DNA from: Gimesia fumaroli
GTDB taxonomy: Bacteria > Planctomycetota > Planctomycetia > Planctomycetales > Planctomycetaceae
Assembly: GCF_007754425.1 (NCBI RefSeq)
Contig: NZ_CP037452.1
Span: forward strand, 3,013,164-3,077,163
Length of the DNA stretch: 64,000 bases
Reading direction: 5' to 3'
Below are positions 19,458 through 28,051 of this stretch, piece after piece. Numbering within the stretch: the first letter of the stretch is position 1; each line of letters starts with the position of its first letter. The position numbers and the translations under genes were made by a program. The notes under the pieces were generated by a model. That model worked only from the letters and a program-made list of their open reading frames with translations, did not search any database and was not told the DNA's origin.

Positions 19458-20192
19458 TTAAAATTCGAGTTCCATCAGATCTTCGCCCAGAATTGTATTT
19501 GGAAATATCTGCTGAGCAACTTGGATTCCGATGGGGTCATCGCCTGAACGTTGCGGGTCGATGTGTGTCAGAACCAGTTTTCCGACTTGCGCGTCTCTGG
19601 CCAGCTTCGCGACGGGCGTCGTATGGCTGTGACCGGTTTTTTCAGCCCACTCTGCCATGTCATCCGGGAAGTAGCATTCGTGGATCAGCAGGTCGACGTT
19701 TCGAACAAAGTCGAGATGTTGTTCGGGATTGGCGGTATCGGTGATATACGCCAGCGAATGTTCGGGCCAATCAATGCGATACCCCACAGATCCGCCCGGA
19801 TGTTCCAGCTTCAAGTGTTTCAGAATTCCGTTTCCGGGGACAGCAACTGTTTCGGGCAACGTTGTGAAATCGTAATCAGGCAGGACGGGAAAGATTTCTT
19901 CACAGAACAGGTGTGTCTGAATCGCGGTCAGCTTGGCTGCTTCCCCATACACTTTGACGGAATCGACTTGATCTGTCAGCATGGGGACCAGGAAGAAAGA
20001 GAGCCCTGCAATATGGTCCAGGTGGGCATGTGTTAAAAAAATCTGTAAATCGCGCGTTTGCAGGAAATCGGGAACACGAAAAAAGCTGGTTCCCGCATCA
20101 AAAATGATTCCCATCTCGGGGAGCATTAAGCAGGCAGTATGCCGACGCTCATTAGGGTGATAACCACCTGTCCCCAACAGCACGATTCGCAT
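19458..20192 (-). CDS. MBL-fold metallo-hydrolase (RNase Z-like)
   Basis: A 244-residue metallo-beta-lactamase-fold hydrolase. The metal signature HAHLDH is at about residues 55-60 (FLTHAHLDHIAGL). Further ligands are in YITDTANPE (Asp), LIHECYF (His) and LVLTHIDPQ (His). The short size and order resemble RNase Z/ElaC-like or phosphodiesterase-like proteins. The exosite arm of true RNase Z is not evident, so tRNA processing should not be assumed. ATG 20192 has GGAGTGGAG upstream. It is probably co-transcribed with the methyltransferase gene. Confidence 0.88.
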   Translation of the reverse strand: MRIVLLGTGGYHPNERRHTACLMLPEMGIIFDAGTSFFRVPDFLQTRDLQIFLTHAHLDHIAGLSFFLVPMLTDQVDSVKVYGEAAKLTAIQTHLFCEEIFPVLPDYDFTTLPETVAVPGNGILKHLKLEHPGGSVGYRIDWPEHSLAYITDTANPEQHLDFVRNVDLLIHECYFPDDMAEWAEKTGHSHTTPVAKLARDAQVGKLVLTHIDPQRSGDDPIGIQVAQQIFPNTILGEDLMELEF

Positions 20193-20277
20193 TGCTCCAC
20201 TCCCCGCTAATCACCATGTTGCCCGTCTATAAAGTTATCCCCTATATTAACGGGCGAATCATCAGGCTGGCTACAGC

Positions 20278-20313
20278 AAAAAAAACGGCAGGTTCATTCG
20301 AATGAACCTGCCG
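20278..20313 (-). terminator. Terminator of the pfp-HAD-gnd operon
   Basis: A 28-base perfect palindrome, CGGCAGGTTCATTC (20286-20299) with its inverse complement, is followed on the minus strand by eight T residues. It lies directly after the gnd stop codon. Confidence 0.9.
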
Positions 20314-20321
20314 GGATCAGC

Positions 20322-21758
20322 TTATGAGTCCAGACGGCGCTCACGAATCCAGTCAGTATGGAACGTTCCCTCTTTGTCAGTTCGTTGATAGGTATGAGCG
20401 CCAAAGTAGTCACGTTGTGCCTGCAGCAGGTTCGCTGGTAAGCGCGCCTGACGATAGCCATCGTAGTAGCTCAAAGCGGCAGTGAAACTCGGAACCGGCA
20501 GTCCCAGTTCGACGGCGGTTGAGACAACACGACGCCAGCTTGGTTGCGCGTTTTCAACCGCATTGCGGAAGAAATCGTCCAGCAGCAGGTTTTCCAGTTC
20601 CGGGTTCTTGTCGAAGGCTGCTTTAATGTCCTGCAGGAAGGTGGAACGAATAATACATCCGCCGCGCCACAGCAGTGCGATATCTCCATTATTCAGCTTC
20701 CAGCCAAAGTGTTCGGCGGCAGAGTTCAGCTGAACGTATCCTTGAGCGTAGCTGCATAATTTGGATGCGTACAAGGCTTGCCGGACATCTTCGATAAACT
20801 GATCGCGATCACCTTCAAACTTTTTGTCGGGACCGCCGAGAATCTTGGATGCACGTACGCGTGCGTCTTTCTGAGCAGACAGGCAACGGGCATAAACGGC
20901 TTCAGTGATCAGTGTGGTAGGAACACCCAGGTCCAGAGCGTGCTGGCTCATCCATTTTCCGGTACCTTTTTGTTTGGCGGTATCCAGGATTTTGTCAACC
21001 AGATACTCGCCCGTTTCTTCATCGATGACGGTGAAGATGTCGCGAGTGATCTCAATCAAGTAACTTTCCAGTTCCCCTTTGTTCCATTCGTCGAAGACTT
21101 TGTAAAGTTCTTCGTTGGTGAGTCCCAAGGCATGTTTGAGGATGTAGTACGATTCACAGATCAGCTGCATATCCCCATACTCAATACCGTTGTGCACCAT
21201 TTTGACATAATGCCCTGCTCCGGCTTCGCCGACCCATTCGCAACAGGGAATGTCGTTATTATCACCGACTTTTGCAGAGATGTCCTGCAGGATGGATTTG
21301 ACATGCGGCCAGCCAGCGGGAGATCCGCCGGGCATAATGCTGGGGCCTTTGAGAGCGCCTTCTTCACCGCCGGAAACACCGGTTCCAATGAAGAGCAGGC
21401 CAGCATCTTCGACTTCTTTAGTACGACGATTGGTGTCGTCAAAGTGGGTATTGCCACCGTCAATAATGATATCGCCGGGGCTGAGCAGTCCTTTGAGATC
21501 GTCAATGATGGCATCGACGGCGGGGCCTGCTTTGACCATCAGCATCACTTTACGGGGAGTCGCCAGACTGTCCACAAGATCTTTGAGGCTGTGATAGCCT
21601 GTGATCTTCTGCTCGTCAGTTTTGCTGCTGACAAATTCGTCTGTGGTGCTGGTGGTGCGGTTGAAAACACCTACTGAGTAGCCGTGATTGGCCATATTCA
21701 GTACCAGGTTTTGTCCCATGACAGCCAGGCCTACCAGGCCGATATCGTTTTTTGACAT
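20322..21758 (-). CDS. gnd: 6-phosphogluconate dehydrogenase, decarboxylating
   Basis: A 478-residue enzyme of the oxidative pentose phosphate pathway that converts 6-phosphogluconate to ribulose 5-phosphate, CO2 and NAD(P)H. The N-terminal Rossmann motif reads VGLAVMGQNLVLNMANHGY. The substrate loop GTGVSGGEEGALKGPSIMPGG-type segment and HYVKMVHNGIEYGDMQ (catalytic Lys) are intact. The length is normal for the long (homodimeric) form. It is the last gene of a likely three-gene operon with the HAD gene (88 bases) and the phosphofructokinase gene upstream, ended by a strong terminator. Confidence 0.97.
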   Translation of the reverse strand: MSKNDIGLVGLAVMGQNLVLNMANHGYSVGVFNRTTSTTDEFVSSKTDEQKITGYHSLKDLVDSLATPRKVMLMVKAGPAVDAIIDDLKGLLSPGDIIIDGGNTHFDDTNRRTKEVEDAGLLFIGTGVSGGEEGALKGPSIMPGGSPAGWPHVKSILQDISAKVGDNNDIPCCEWVGEAGAGHYVKMVHNGIEYGDMQLICESYYILKHALGLTNEELYKVFDEWNKGELESYLIEITRDIFTVIDEETGEYLVDKILDTAKQKGTGKWMSQHALDLGVPTTLITEAVYARCLSAQKDARVRASKILGGPDKKFEGDRDQFIEDVRQALYASKLCSYAQGYVQLNSAAEHFGWKLNNGDIALLWRGGCIIRSTFLQDIKAAFDKNPELENLLLDDFFRNAVENAQPSWRRVVSTAVELGLPVPSFTAALSYYDGYRQARLPANLLQAQRDYFGAHTYQRTDKEGTFHTDWIRERRLDS

Positions 21759-21846
21759 TGATCAATTCTCGTTTGTTTCTGATGTGATTTAAATAGTGGT
21801 GAAGCCGAATCATATTCGTGTGAAAAGAGAAACTCCCTTCACAGGA

Positions 21847-22731
21847 TTATCGTTTCCAGGGAGGGAGCTCCGGAAGATAACTGTCAAATTCAGCAATGAC
21901 TTTTGCCTGGTATTCACCGGCGTACTCGCCTTTGAGGAACTTGTCACAGGCTTCGCCGATGAACCGTTCCCAACTGGCTTCTTCCGCACCGGGGTTAATG
22001 GGATAGAAGAGTGCGCCGACCGCTTCAGCTGCTTTCATATCTCCAGGAGCATCACCGATCATGAGCACTTTTTCTGCTTCGTATCCGCAGGCTTTGGCCT
22101 GCCCCAGGGTTTCCTTTTTGCTGCCCGCTTCCTGGCCGCAAATGGCATCGACATATTGTGCGATGTCGTGTTCTTCCCATTCTTTATTCAACGCTTCATT
22201 GGGTGTCGCGGAACAGACAATCATGTCGGCAACCGGATCCAGCTTCTGCAGGCTCTCTCTGACATTCGGATAAGGGGGAACATCATGAACCATATCGGCA
22301 ATCATTTCATTCACTGCCAGGGACCATTTCAATGCCAGTTCGAGGTCGGCATCTTTTGTTTTTTCGACTTCTGCAGTCAGAGTCGGGTTGCCCAGTTTGG
22401 TTTCCCGTTCGAGCCAGTCTCTCACGCCTTGTAGCTTGGGGACGGTGACATTACGCGATTGGACTTCCGGGCGTTCTTCAAGCAGGTCGAGCGCCAGTGT
22501 ATAAGAGATGAAGCGATTGGCACCGCGCCATTTCGAATACAGGTTGGTAAATTCGGCTGCTTCCCGTGCGTATTTTGAGATGGGCTGCAGGCCAAAGTAG
22601 TTGATAAAGTTAGGAATGAAACACTCTTTGTGTTTAATTTCCATTGAGTCAAAGGCACAACCATCTGAATCAATGCCGATTAAAAACTCGTTTTTCTTCT
22701 GAAAGTTGGTATCCAATGGATTGTCCGACAC
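21847..22731 (-). CDS. HAD-superfamily hydrolase in the pfp-gnd operon
   Basis: A 294-residue HAD phosphatase. Motif I is IGIDSDGCAFDSM (the nucleophile Asp and general acid Asp are both present). Motif II is ICSATPNE-like IVCSATPNEAL and motif IV is KVLMIGDAPGDMKAA. A large helical cap spans about residues 25-175, larger than in PGP-type enzymes. The start is GTG with GGGAGAAG upstream. Its place between phosphofructokinase and 6-phosphogluconate dehydrogenase suggests a sugar phosphate or a damaged sugar-phosphate side product as substrate. That is inference from context only. Confidence 0.88.
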   Translation of the reverse strand: MSDNPLDTNFQKKNEFLIGIDSDGCAFDSMEIKHKECFIPNFINYFGLQPISKYAREAAEFTNLYSKWRGANRFISYTLALDLLEERPEVQSRNVTVPKLQGVRDWLERETKLGNPTLTAEVEKTKDADLELALKWSLAVNEMIADMVHDVPPYPNVRESLQKLDPVADMIVCSATPNEALNKEWEEHDIAQYVDAICGQEAGSKKETLGQAKACGYEAEKVLMIGDAPGDMKAAEAVGALFYPINPGAEEASWERFIGEACDKFLKGEYAGEYQAKVIAEFDSYLPELPPWKR

Positions 22732-22785
22732 AATCTTCTCCCGTTTTTCTATTAAAATTTTCTTTTTGTGTTCTGGTCGTCTGAT

Positions 22786-24072
22786 TTATCTGTCTGCCTG
22801 GGGAACATACTTCGGCAGTTTTTGATCAGAAAACAGCGGTTGTAACTGAGCGAATCGAATACGGCCGTTGATCATGGGGATGCTGGGCCAGTCATTACCA
22901 ACCAGAGGCTTACAGTACTTGATAAAATCGTCAGTGACGTCCATTCCATCGGCGCTGATCCAGTTTTTCGGGAAGGTACGTTCACTATTCGCCACTTCAG
23001 GCAAAGGAACTTTGTCGTAACGAACATTATATCCAGGACCTTCTGCCCGGAGAATCGTGGACATGAATCCTGACTCACCGGCGGCTGCCAGTAAAGCGGC
23101 TTTCTGTCCTGCGCCATAAGCTTCGTCGAGGTCAACGGTCGAAGCATAAGCGATATTGTGGCGTTGGTCAGTTCCAGGAACGTTCGCACGGGCGGCCCCC
23201 TTCACTGCCAGGCCGCGTTTATTTAACTCATTGACGAGCAACTGCGCTACGGTCAGCTGGCTGGAGCTGAATTGGGTATGTCCGAAGGAGTCTTTGGTTT
23301 CGCCGATATCTCCCAGGGACAACCCTTCACTCACGACGACAATCAGACGACCATCTTTTTTGAGCTGGTCATTGATTTGAGTGTGAATCTGATCCATGCT
23401 GATCGGATTCTCTGCCAGATAAATCTGCATCGGAATTTTGCGCTGTGGATCTGCCAGACGGGCGGCTGCTGGGATAAAGCCGATTTTGCGACCCATCGCC
23501 TGTAGAACCAGAACCGGATCTGCCGGACAGCTTCCGCGGTTTTCTTCATTAGCCATCTGGACCATGCTCATCCAGTAACGGGCGGTACTTCCGTAGCCGG
23601 GGGTATGGTCAATCAGCTTAAATTCACTGTCACCCACATCGTTATCAATGGTTTTGGGAACGCCGATGCCGACGACATCAACGCCTCGTTCTGTCGCCAT
23701 CTGAGCCACTTTATTGGCGGTATCCATGGAGTCATTGCCGCCGATGTAACAAAAGTAGCCAATGTTATGGGCTTTGAAGACTTCGACGATCCGGTCAAAG
23801 TCTTCGTTTTGATGCTCTTTCAGTTTATAACGACAGGTTCCAACAGAACCGGCAGCCGGTGTGACGCGGAGCAGTGCAATTTCTTCAGGGGATTGTCCAC
23901 TGAGATTCAGTAATTCTTCTTTGAGGACCCCTTCAATTCCATGCCAGCCAGCATAGATGGTTCCAATTTCCGGAAGATCTCTGGCGGTTTCCACGAGTCC
24001 CCGCAGGCTGTTGTTGATTACTGGTGAAGGGCCACCTGATTGGGCCACAATCATATTTTTTGGACTTGCCAC
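22786..24072 (-). CDS. 6-phosphofructokinase, probably pyrophosphate-dependent
   Basis: A 428-residue phosphofructokinase of the PfkA superfamily that phosphorylates fructose 6-phosphate. The start is GTG with GAGGAG seven bases upstream. The N-terminus IVAQSGGPSPVINNSLRG is typical. Two positions that decide the phosphoryl donor are visible: GGNDSMDTA has Asp where ATP enzymes have Gly, and VPKTIDNDV has Lys where ATP enzymes have Gly. Both indicate pyrophosphate as donor, making the reaction reversible. It is the first gene of the operon with the HAD gene (54 bases on) and gnd. Donor specificity is inferred from these residues. Confidence 0.93.
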   Translation of the reverse strand: MASPKNMIVAQSGGPSPVINNSLRGLVETARDLPEIGTIYAGWHGIEGVLKEELLNLSGQSPEEIALLRVTPAAGSVGTCRYKLKEHQNEDFDRIVEVFKAHNIGYFCYIGGNDSMDTANKVAQMATERGVDVVGIGVPKTIDNDVGDSEFKLIDHTPGYGSTARYWMSMVQMANEENRGSCPADPVLVLQAMGRKIGFIPAAARLADPQRKIPMQIYLAENPISMDQIHTQINDQLKKDGRLIVVVSEGLSLGDIGETKDSFGHTQFSSSQLTVAQLLVNELNKRGLAVKGAARANVPGTDQRHNIAYASTVDLDEAYGAGQKAALLAAAGESGFMSTILRAEGPGYNVRYDKVPLPEVANSERTFPKNWISADGMDVTDDFIKYCKPLVGNDWPSIPMINGRIRFAQLQPLFSDQKLPKYVPQADR

Positions 24073-24563
24073 GTTTTCTCCTCACTCGACTGTTGTATAT
24101 TTGAGATGCGATTGCCGTAAAGATGGCAACTACATTTCCGACTGTTACTTTGCGCCCCCGAAACTGACTTGATCTCAATCGTCATTTAGTCTCTTGATCA
24201 TCGATTCCTGAATTTATTGCTAAATTCTGTCGGCGGAAAGATGACCGGTTCCTCACGAATCAATTAGGGCGTATACGAACGCTTCCCACAAGATCTAGAA
24301 CGATTCTCAGAAGGCTTCTTTGATAAAGTGTTATTCATAAATAGCTTATGAAAAACATATTCTATGCCTGAGCGGGCAGAAAATAGCCTCTGTTCAGTGT
24401 GGGTGATTAAGTTAATAGACTCACAAAGACTTGTTTTAACTCACACAGTCGGGATATTACCCGATTTAGTGCGTTAATTCAAAGTATCGCCGTATTCCCA
24501 AAACAGAAAGTTCCGGGAAAGTTTGGGAAACAATCTTTACGAACCCAGCGATGAGAATGGAAT
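24073..24563. other. Gene-free region upstream of the phosphofructokinase operon
   Basis: About 490 AT-rich bases carrying the operon promoter and the 3' end of the STN-protein transcript. TTCCCAAA (24495-24502) and TTTGGGAA (24522-24529) form an inverted repeat about 35 bases past the STN-gene stop, a possible transcript-end hairpin. No reading frame looks coding. Confidence 0.5.
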
Positions 24564-25781
24564 TCATTTGGGAGTTAGAATCACTTTGGTCCCTTGAATT
24601 TGAAAGTCCAGGTCCAGGGTATTGAACAGCGCGTCAAAAAACTCCAGGGATTTCGCTTCTTGAACTGAGATATCGATCCGTTTGTTGAGATCAATGCCTG
24701 CATCCGTTAACTGACTTGCATTATAGTCGAATTCAATCCCCGACTGTTCCAGTTTCTTCATAATAGCGAGTACGGGAACCTGTTTGACCCGGAGTGTGAA
24801 TTTCCGTCGTTGAATCGGGACCGTATCCACTTTGGTTGGACCTGCGCTGCGCGGCATCTTCGGCGGATTCAACAGTTGTTCAATTTTTTCGTGGACTTTG
24901 AAGGAGGCTTGAACGTTGATGCTGTTTCCCTCTGGTTTAACTGTGATGCCGGGAAATGTCTTTTTTAACTGTTCCACAAAAAGTGCAACTGAGTTCCGGC
25001 GCGGCTGATATTTTTTTTCGATTGTGACGGTAGCGGGGACTGGTTCCAGTTGGATTTGTGTTCCCTGCTTCTCCCATTGATAGGTGAACCCCAGTTGAAT
25101 CAGGACCAGCGAGAGCGCCTGATTGGCATCGACTGCGGTCAGGCTGCCATTCGCCCAAAGATCATGGGGGATCTGTTTCTGTTTGGAGAGTGTGAGCCGG
25201 TAAGCTTTGGTGATTTGCTGCAATATTTGCGCTGGCGTGTCGAGATCCTGGTAATGGAACGTTTTTTTTCGGGAGAGAATCAATACCCGTGATTTCAGAT
25301 TGGGTTGGGAGTCGGCCAGGTCCCGCAGAGCTTCCTGTTTTAATTCCAGCAGGGTCAGCAGGTTGGAGACCACCTGGGGGGGGCCAATGAAAATATTACT
25401 CCCCACGATCCCCATTTCCGCATGTGCCTGTGAAGCGATCTTTTCCAGGCCTTTTTCCAGAGGCAGATTTTGTACATCTATGGTGAGTTTCAGAGAGGGA
25501 TCGATCCGTCGATCCAGAATAACCGATATATTTTGCGTACTTTGAATGCGTTCTAGAATCGCACGGATGCCAACATTGGACCAGGAAGCCGAAAACGGCT
25601 GCGATAAAGCGCGGCGAAAGTTTCGGTCAGTGAGATACTTAGGGGAATCTCGATCCAGAACAGCCAACGGGCGGTCGGTAAGTGGATTGGCGAAGCTGGG
25701 GTTCATCCATCCGTTTGGGCTCACATGTAGGAGTAGGAAGAGTATCGTCCACCAGTTGAGGCTGTTACGGAAACTTTTCAC
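24564..25781 (-). CDS. Secreted protein with STN/secretin N-domain-like repeats
   Basis: A 405-residue protein with an N-terminal signal or anchor (NWWTILFLLLHVSPNGWM). It contains several copies of the small alpha/beta STN or secretin-N-like fold: ILERIQSTQNISVILDRRID with LTIDVQNLPLEKGLEKI (about 70-125), a second unit near 185-240, FVEQLKKTFPGITVKPEGN (about 275-300) and a last one, IMKKLEQSGIEFDYNAS to FFDALFNTLDLDFQIQ (about 345-400). There is no secretin beta-barrel domain and no TonB receptor part, so it is not a secretin itself. It may pack against a secretin or another envelope ring. Start is GTG 25781. Confidence 0.75.
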   Translation of the reverse strand: MKSFRNSLNWWTILFLLLHVSPNGWMNPSFANPLTDRPLAVLDRDSPKYLTDRNFRRALSQPFSASWSNVGIRAILERIQSTQNISVILDRRIDPSLKLTIDVQNLPLEKGLEKIASQAHAEMGIVGSNIFIGPPQVVSNLLTLLELKQEALRDLADSQPNLKSRVLILSRKKTFHYQDLDTPAQILQQITKAYRLTLSKQKQIPHDLWANGSLTAVDANQALSLVLIQLGFTYQWEKQGTQIQLEPVPATVTIEKKYQPRRNSVALFVEQLKKTFPGITVKPEGNSINVQASFKVHEKIEQLLNPPKMPRSAGPTKVDTVPIQRRKFTLRVKQVPVLAIMKKLEQSGIEFDYNASQLTDAGIDLNKRIDISVQEAKSLEFFDALFNTLDLDFQIQGTKVILTPK

Positions 25782-25954
25782 AAAACGGGTCTTTCAAACT
25801 GAAGGTGATTTAAACCGGAGCCTTTGCCGCGAAAAACAGGAATCAAGTGCTGGAGTGTTGCTGGTCTCCATGATAACATAGTAACAGTACCCTTTCCTGT
25901 CACACTTCATCATCAAGTATGTGATAATCCTTATCTTTTGAGAGTCAATGCTTT

Positions 25955-27985
25955 ATGCAGAAAATACAGGCCGTTGGAATCGATTTGGGAACGACTTATT
26001 CCTGCATCGCTCATCTGAACGAGCATGGGGAGCCGGTTACGATCCCCAATCAGGAAGGAGAGCTGTCTACGCCTTCTGTCGCCATGTTTGATGGTGCCGA
26101 GGTGATCGTGGGAACAGAAGCCTTACGGCATGCAATTGTGAACCCACGCAATGTGATTCAGCATGCAAAGCGATTCCTGGGCAAACAGGACTTTCGCTGG
26201 GAAATTGACGGACGCTATTTTTCACCGAAAGATATCTCGGCGTTTATTTTAAAAAAGCTGCTTTCTGCCGCTGAAGAGCGCATCGGTCCCATTGATTCAG
26301 CGGTAATTACAGTTCCGGCGCAATTCAGCGATCTTCAGCGTCAGGAAACGATCGCTGCCGGCAAACAGGCTGGATTAAAGCAGGTCGATCTGATCAATGA
26401 ACCTGTGGCTGCTTCCCTGTGTTATGTCTTGGGGAGTGAGGGAATGTGGTTTGCCGAGCTGGCTGAGGAGCAGCGAATTCTGGTCTATGATCTGGGGGGC
26501 GGTACTTTCGATCTGTCTCTGGTCAAATATCAGAAAGATGAAGTCAATGTGCTCGCCAGCGGTGGTGATTTGAAACTGGGGGGGATTGACTGGAACAGTA
26601 AGTTGCAGGCAGCTATTGCCGAACAGTTTTTTAACGAGTTTGGTGTCAACCCGTGTAATGATCCTGAAAGTCTTCAGTATCTGGCGAATGAAGTAGAGCA
26701 GGCGAAACGCAGCCTGACTGTCAGACCCAAGACAACCCTTGCCTGTCAGGTTGGTTCCACGCGAAAGACGTACCAGGTTTCTCAGTCTCAGTTTGAGCAA
26801 CTGACGAAGGAACTGGTTGAGCAGACGACCAATATCACGAAAGCTTTGTTGAAAGACAACAAGATGGGCTGGGCCCATGTGGATGTGGTATTAACGACCG
26901 GTGGTTCATCACGGATGCCGATGGTGCGTGATGCTCTGAAAAAATCGAGTGGTACAACACGCAATCTGTCACTCCCTCCGGATCAGTCGATCGCCCATGG
27001 CGCTGCTTATTATTCAGGGATGTTGTTAAGCAATCGGGAATACGCCGAGTCAATTCTGACAACCGAAGCAGCCAGTCGTCTTTCGAAAATCAAACAACAT
27101 AGTGTGAATGCCCGTTCTCTCGGATTTCTTGTGAGAGACCAGACGGGGCAGCAACGCATGCCGCATTATCTCCTGCCGGCAAATACCAAGTTACCAGCAT
27201 CGGTCAAACATACCTATGGTACGGTCTCACCCAACCAGCGTCGCGTGCATCTCAAATTGATAGAGAGTGGTGCTTCTAAAGATGAGCCGTTTGTGATCCT
27301 CGGAAATTGTGTTATCGAGGGTTTGCCTGCTGATTTGCCCGTCGATTCTAAAATCGAAGTGTTAATGGAATACGATTCGGAAGCCCGTGTGCATGTTTCT
27401 GCCCGGGATTGTACCAGTGGCAAAGAAGCAAGGATCGAGATCACGCGCGAACAGAATCTGGTTCAGGGGACTCTGGAAGAGGCAGAAGTGAAAACGGAGC
27501 TTCAGGAGCCAGCCGCGCTTTCTGATCCGATGATGTTGAAAGAAATTCTGGATCAGGCAGAATCTGTTAAACCGCCTGAGAAAAAAAGTACAATCCCTGA
27601 AAAACAGTCTTTTTCTGTGCAACCGAATCCGGTGGCGCGTGGTCTGGATAGCTCTGAACGCCCGATTGCCTTGTGCAATCAATGTGGTGAGCCTCAACTC
27701 GGGGCACCTGGTGCTGACTGTTCCACACCGGAACAACATACCAAAGGGGCATTATCGAACCGAAAGTCGGCCCCCAAAAAGCAGAGTGGCAAAGGTAAGC
27801 CAGCCCAGAAAAAAAGTTCCCAAGGTTCCGCGCAGGCAGCCCGCAAACGGCAGTCGACATCGCGGCGGTCGGTTTCCAAACAAGGGAAGACGCAGGGGCA
27901 AAAAAAAGCCAGGCCTCAGGCAAAGCCGACGAGTCAATTGGACGCTGCAGAGAGTGAATTCTGGGATTTACTGGAAGACGCATAG
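25955..27985 (+). CDS. Hsp70-family chaperone paralogue with a basic C-terminal tail
   Basis: A 676-residue Hsp70 homologue. The ATPase domain is intact: AVGIDLGTTYSCIAHLNEHG, VINEPVAAS-like LINEPVAASLCY and YDLGGGTFDLSLV, with TTGGSSRMPMVR. The substrate-binding beta domain follows (about 375-510) but is only partly like DnaK. The C-terminus has a CNQCGEPQ patch, then a Lys/Arg/Gln/Ser-rich disordered tail (about 600-660), and ends in an acidic WDLLEDA. DnaK usually ends in EEVD-like or disordered acidic tails, so the basic tail is unusual and might bind nucleic acid or acidic proteins. A dnaJ or grpE gene is not adjacent. It is a paralogue rather than the main DnaK. Confidence 0.93.
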   Translation: MQKIQAVGIDLGTTYSCIAHLNEHGEPVTIPNQEGELSTPSVAMFDGAEVIVGTEALRHAIVNPRNVIQHAKRFLGKQDFRWEIDGRYFSPKDISAFILKKLLSAAEERIGPIDSAVITVPAQFSDLQRQETIAAGKQAGLKQVDLINEPVAASLCYVLGSEGMWFAELAEEQRILVYDLGGGTFDLSLVKYQKDEVNVLASGGDLKLGGIDWNSKLQAAIAEQFFNEFGVNPCNDPESLQYLANEVEQAKRSLTVRPKTTLACQVGSTRKTYQVSQSQFEQLTKELVEQTTNITKALLKDNKMGWAHVDVVLTTGGSSRMPMVRDALKKSSGTTRNLSLPPDQSIAHGAAYYSGMLLSNREYAESILTTEAASRLSKIKQHSVNARSLGFLVRDQTGQQRMPHYLLPANTKLPASVKHTYGTVSPNQRRVHLKLIESGASKDEPFVILGNCVIEGLPADLPVDSKIEVLMEYDSEARVHVSARDCTSGKEARIEITREQNLVQGTLEEAEVKTELQEPAALSDPMMLKEILDQAESVKPPEKKSTIPEKQSFSVQPNPVARGLDSSERPIALCNQCGEPQLGAPGADCSTPEQHTKGALSNRKSAPKKQSGKGKPAQKKSSQGSAQAARKRQSTSRRSVSKQGKTQGQKKARPQAKPTSQLDAAESEFWDLLEDA

Positions 27986-28051
27986 GCTCGCCCTCTTCCT
28001 GGATGAGTTATCAATCCCTTCTTGGCATTTTACGAGGAAAAAAGACAACGG

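Noticed and set aside
20778..21677. 299-codon open frame antisense to gnd
   Set aside because: It is the reverse reading of a well-conserved gene, and its translation has no recognisable domain. Long antisense frames are expected from codon bias.
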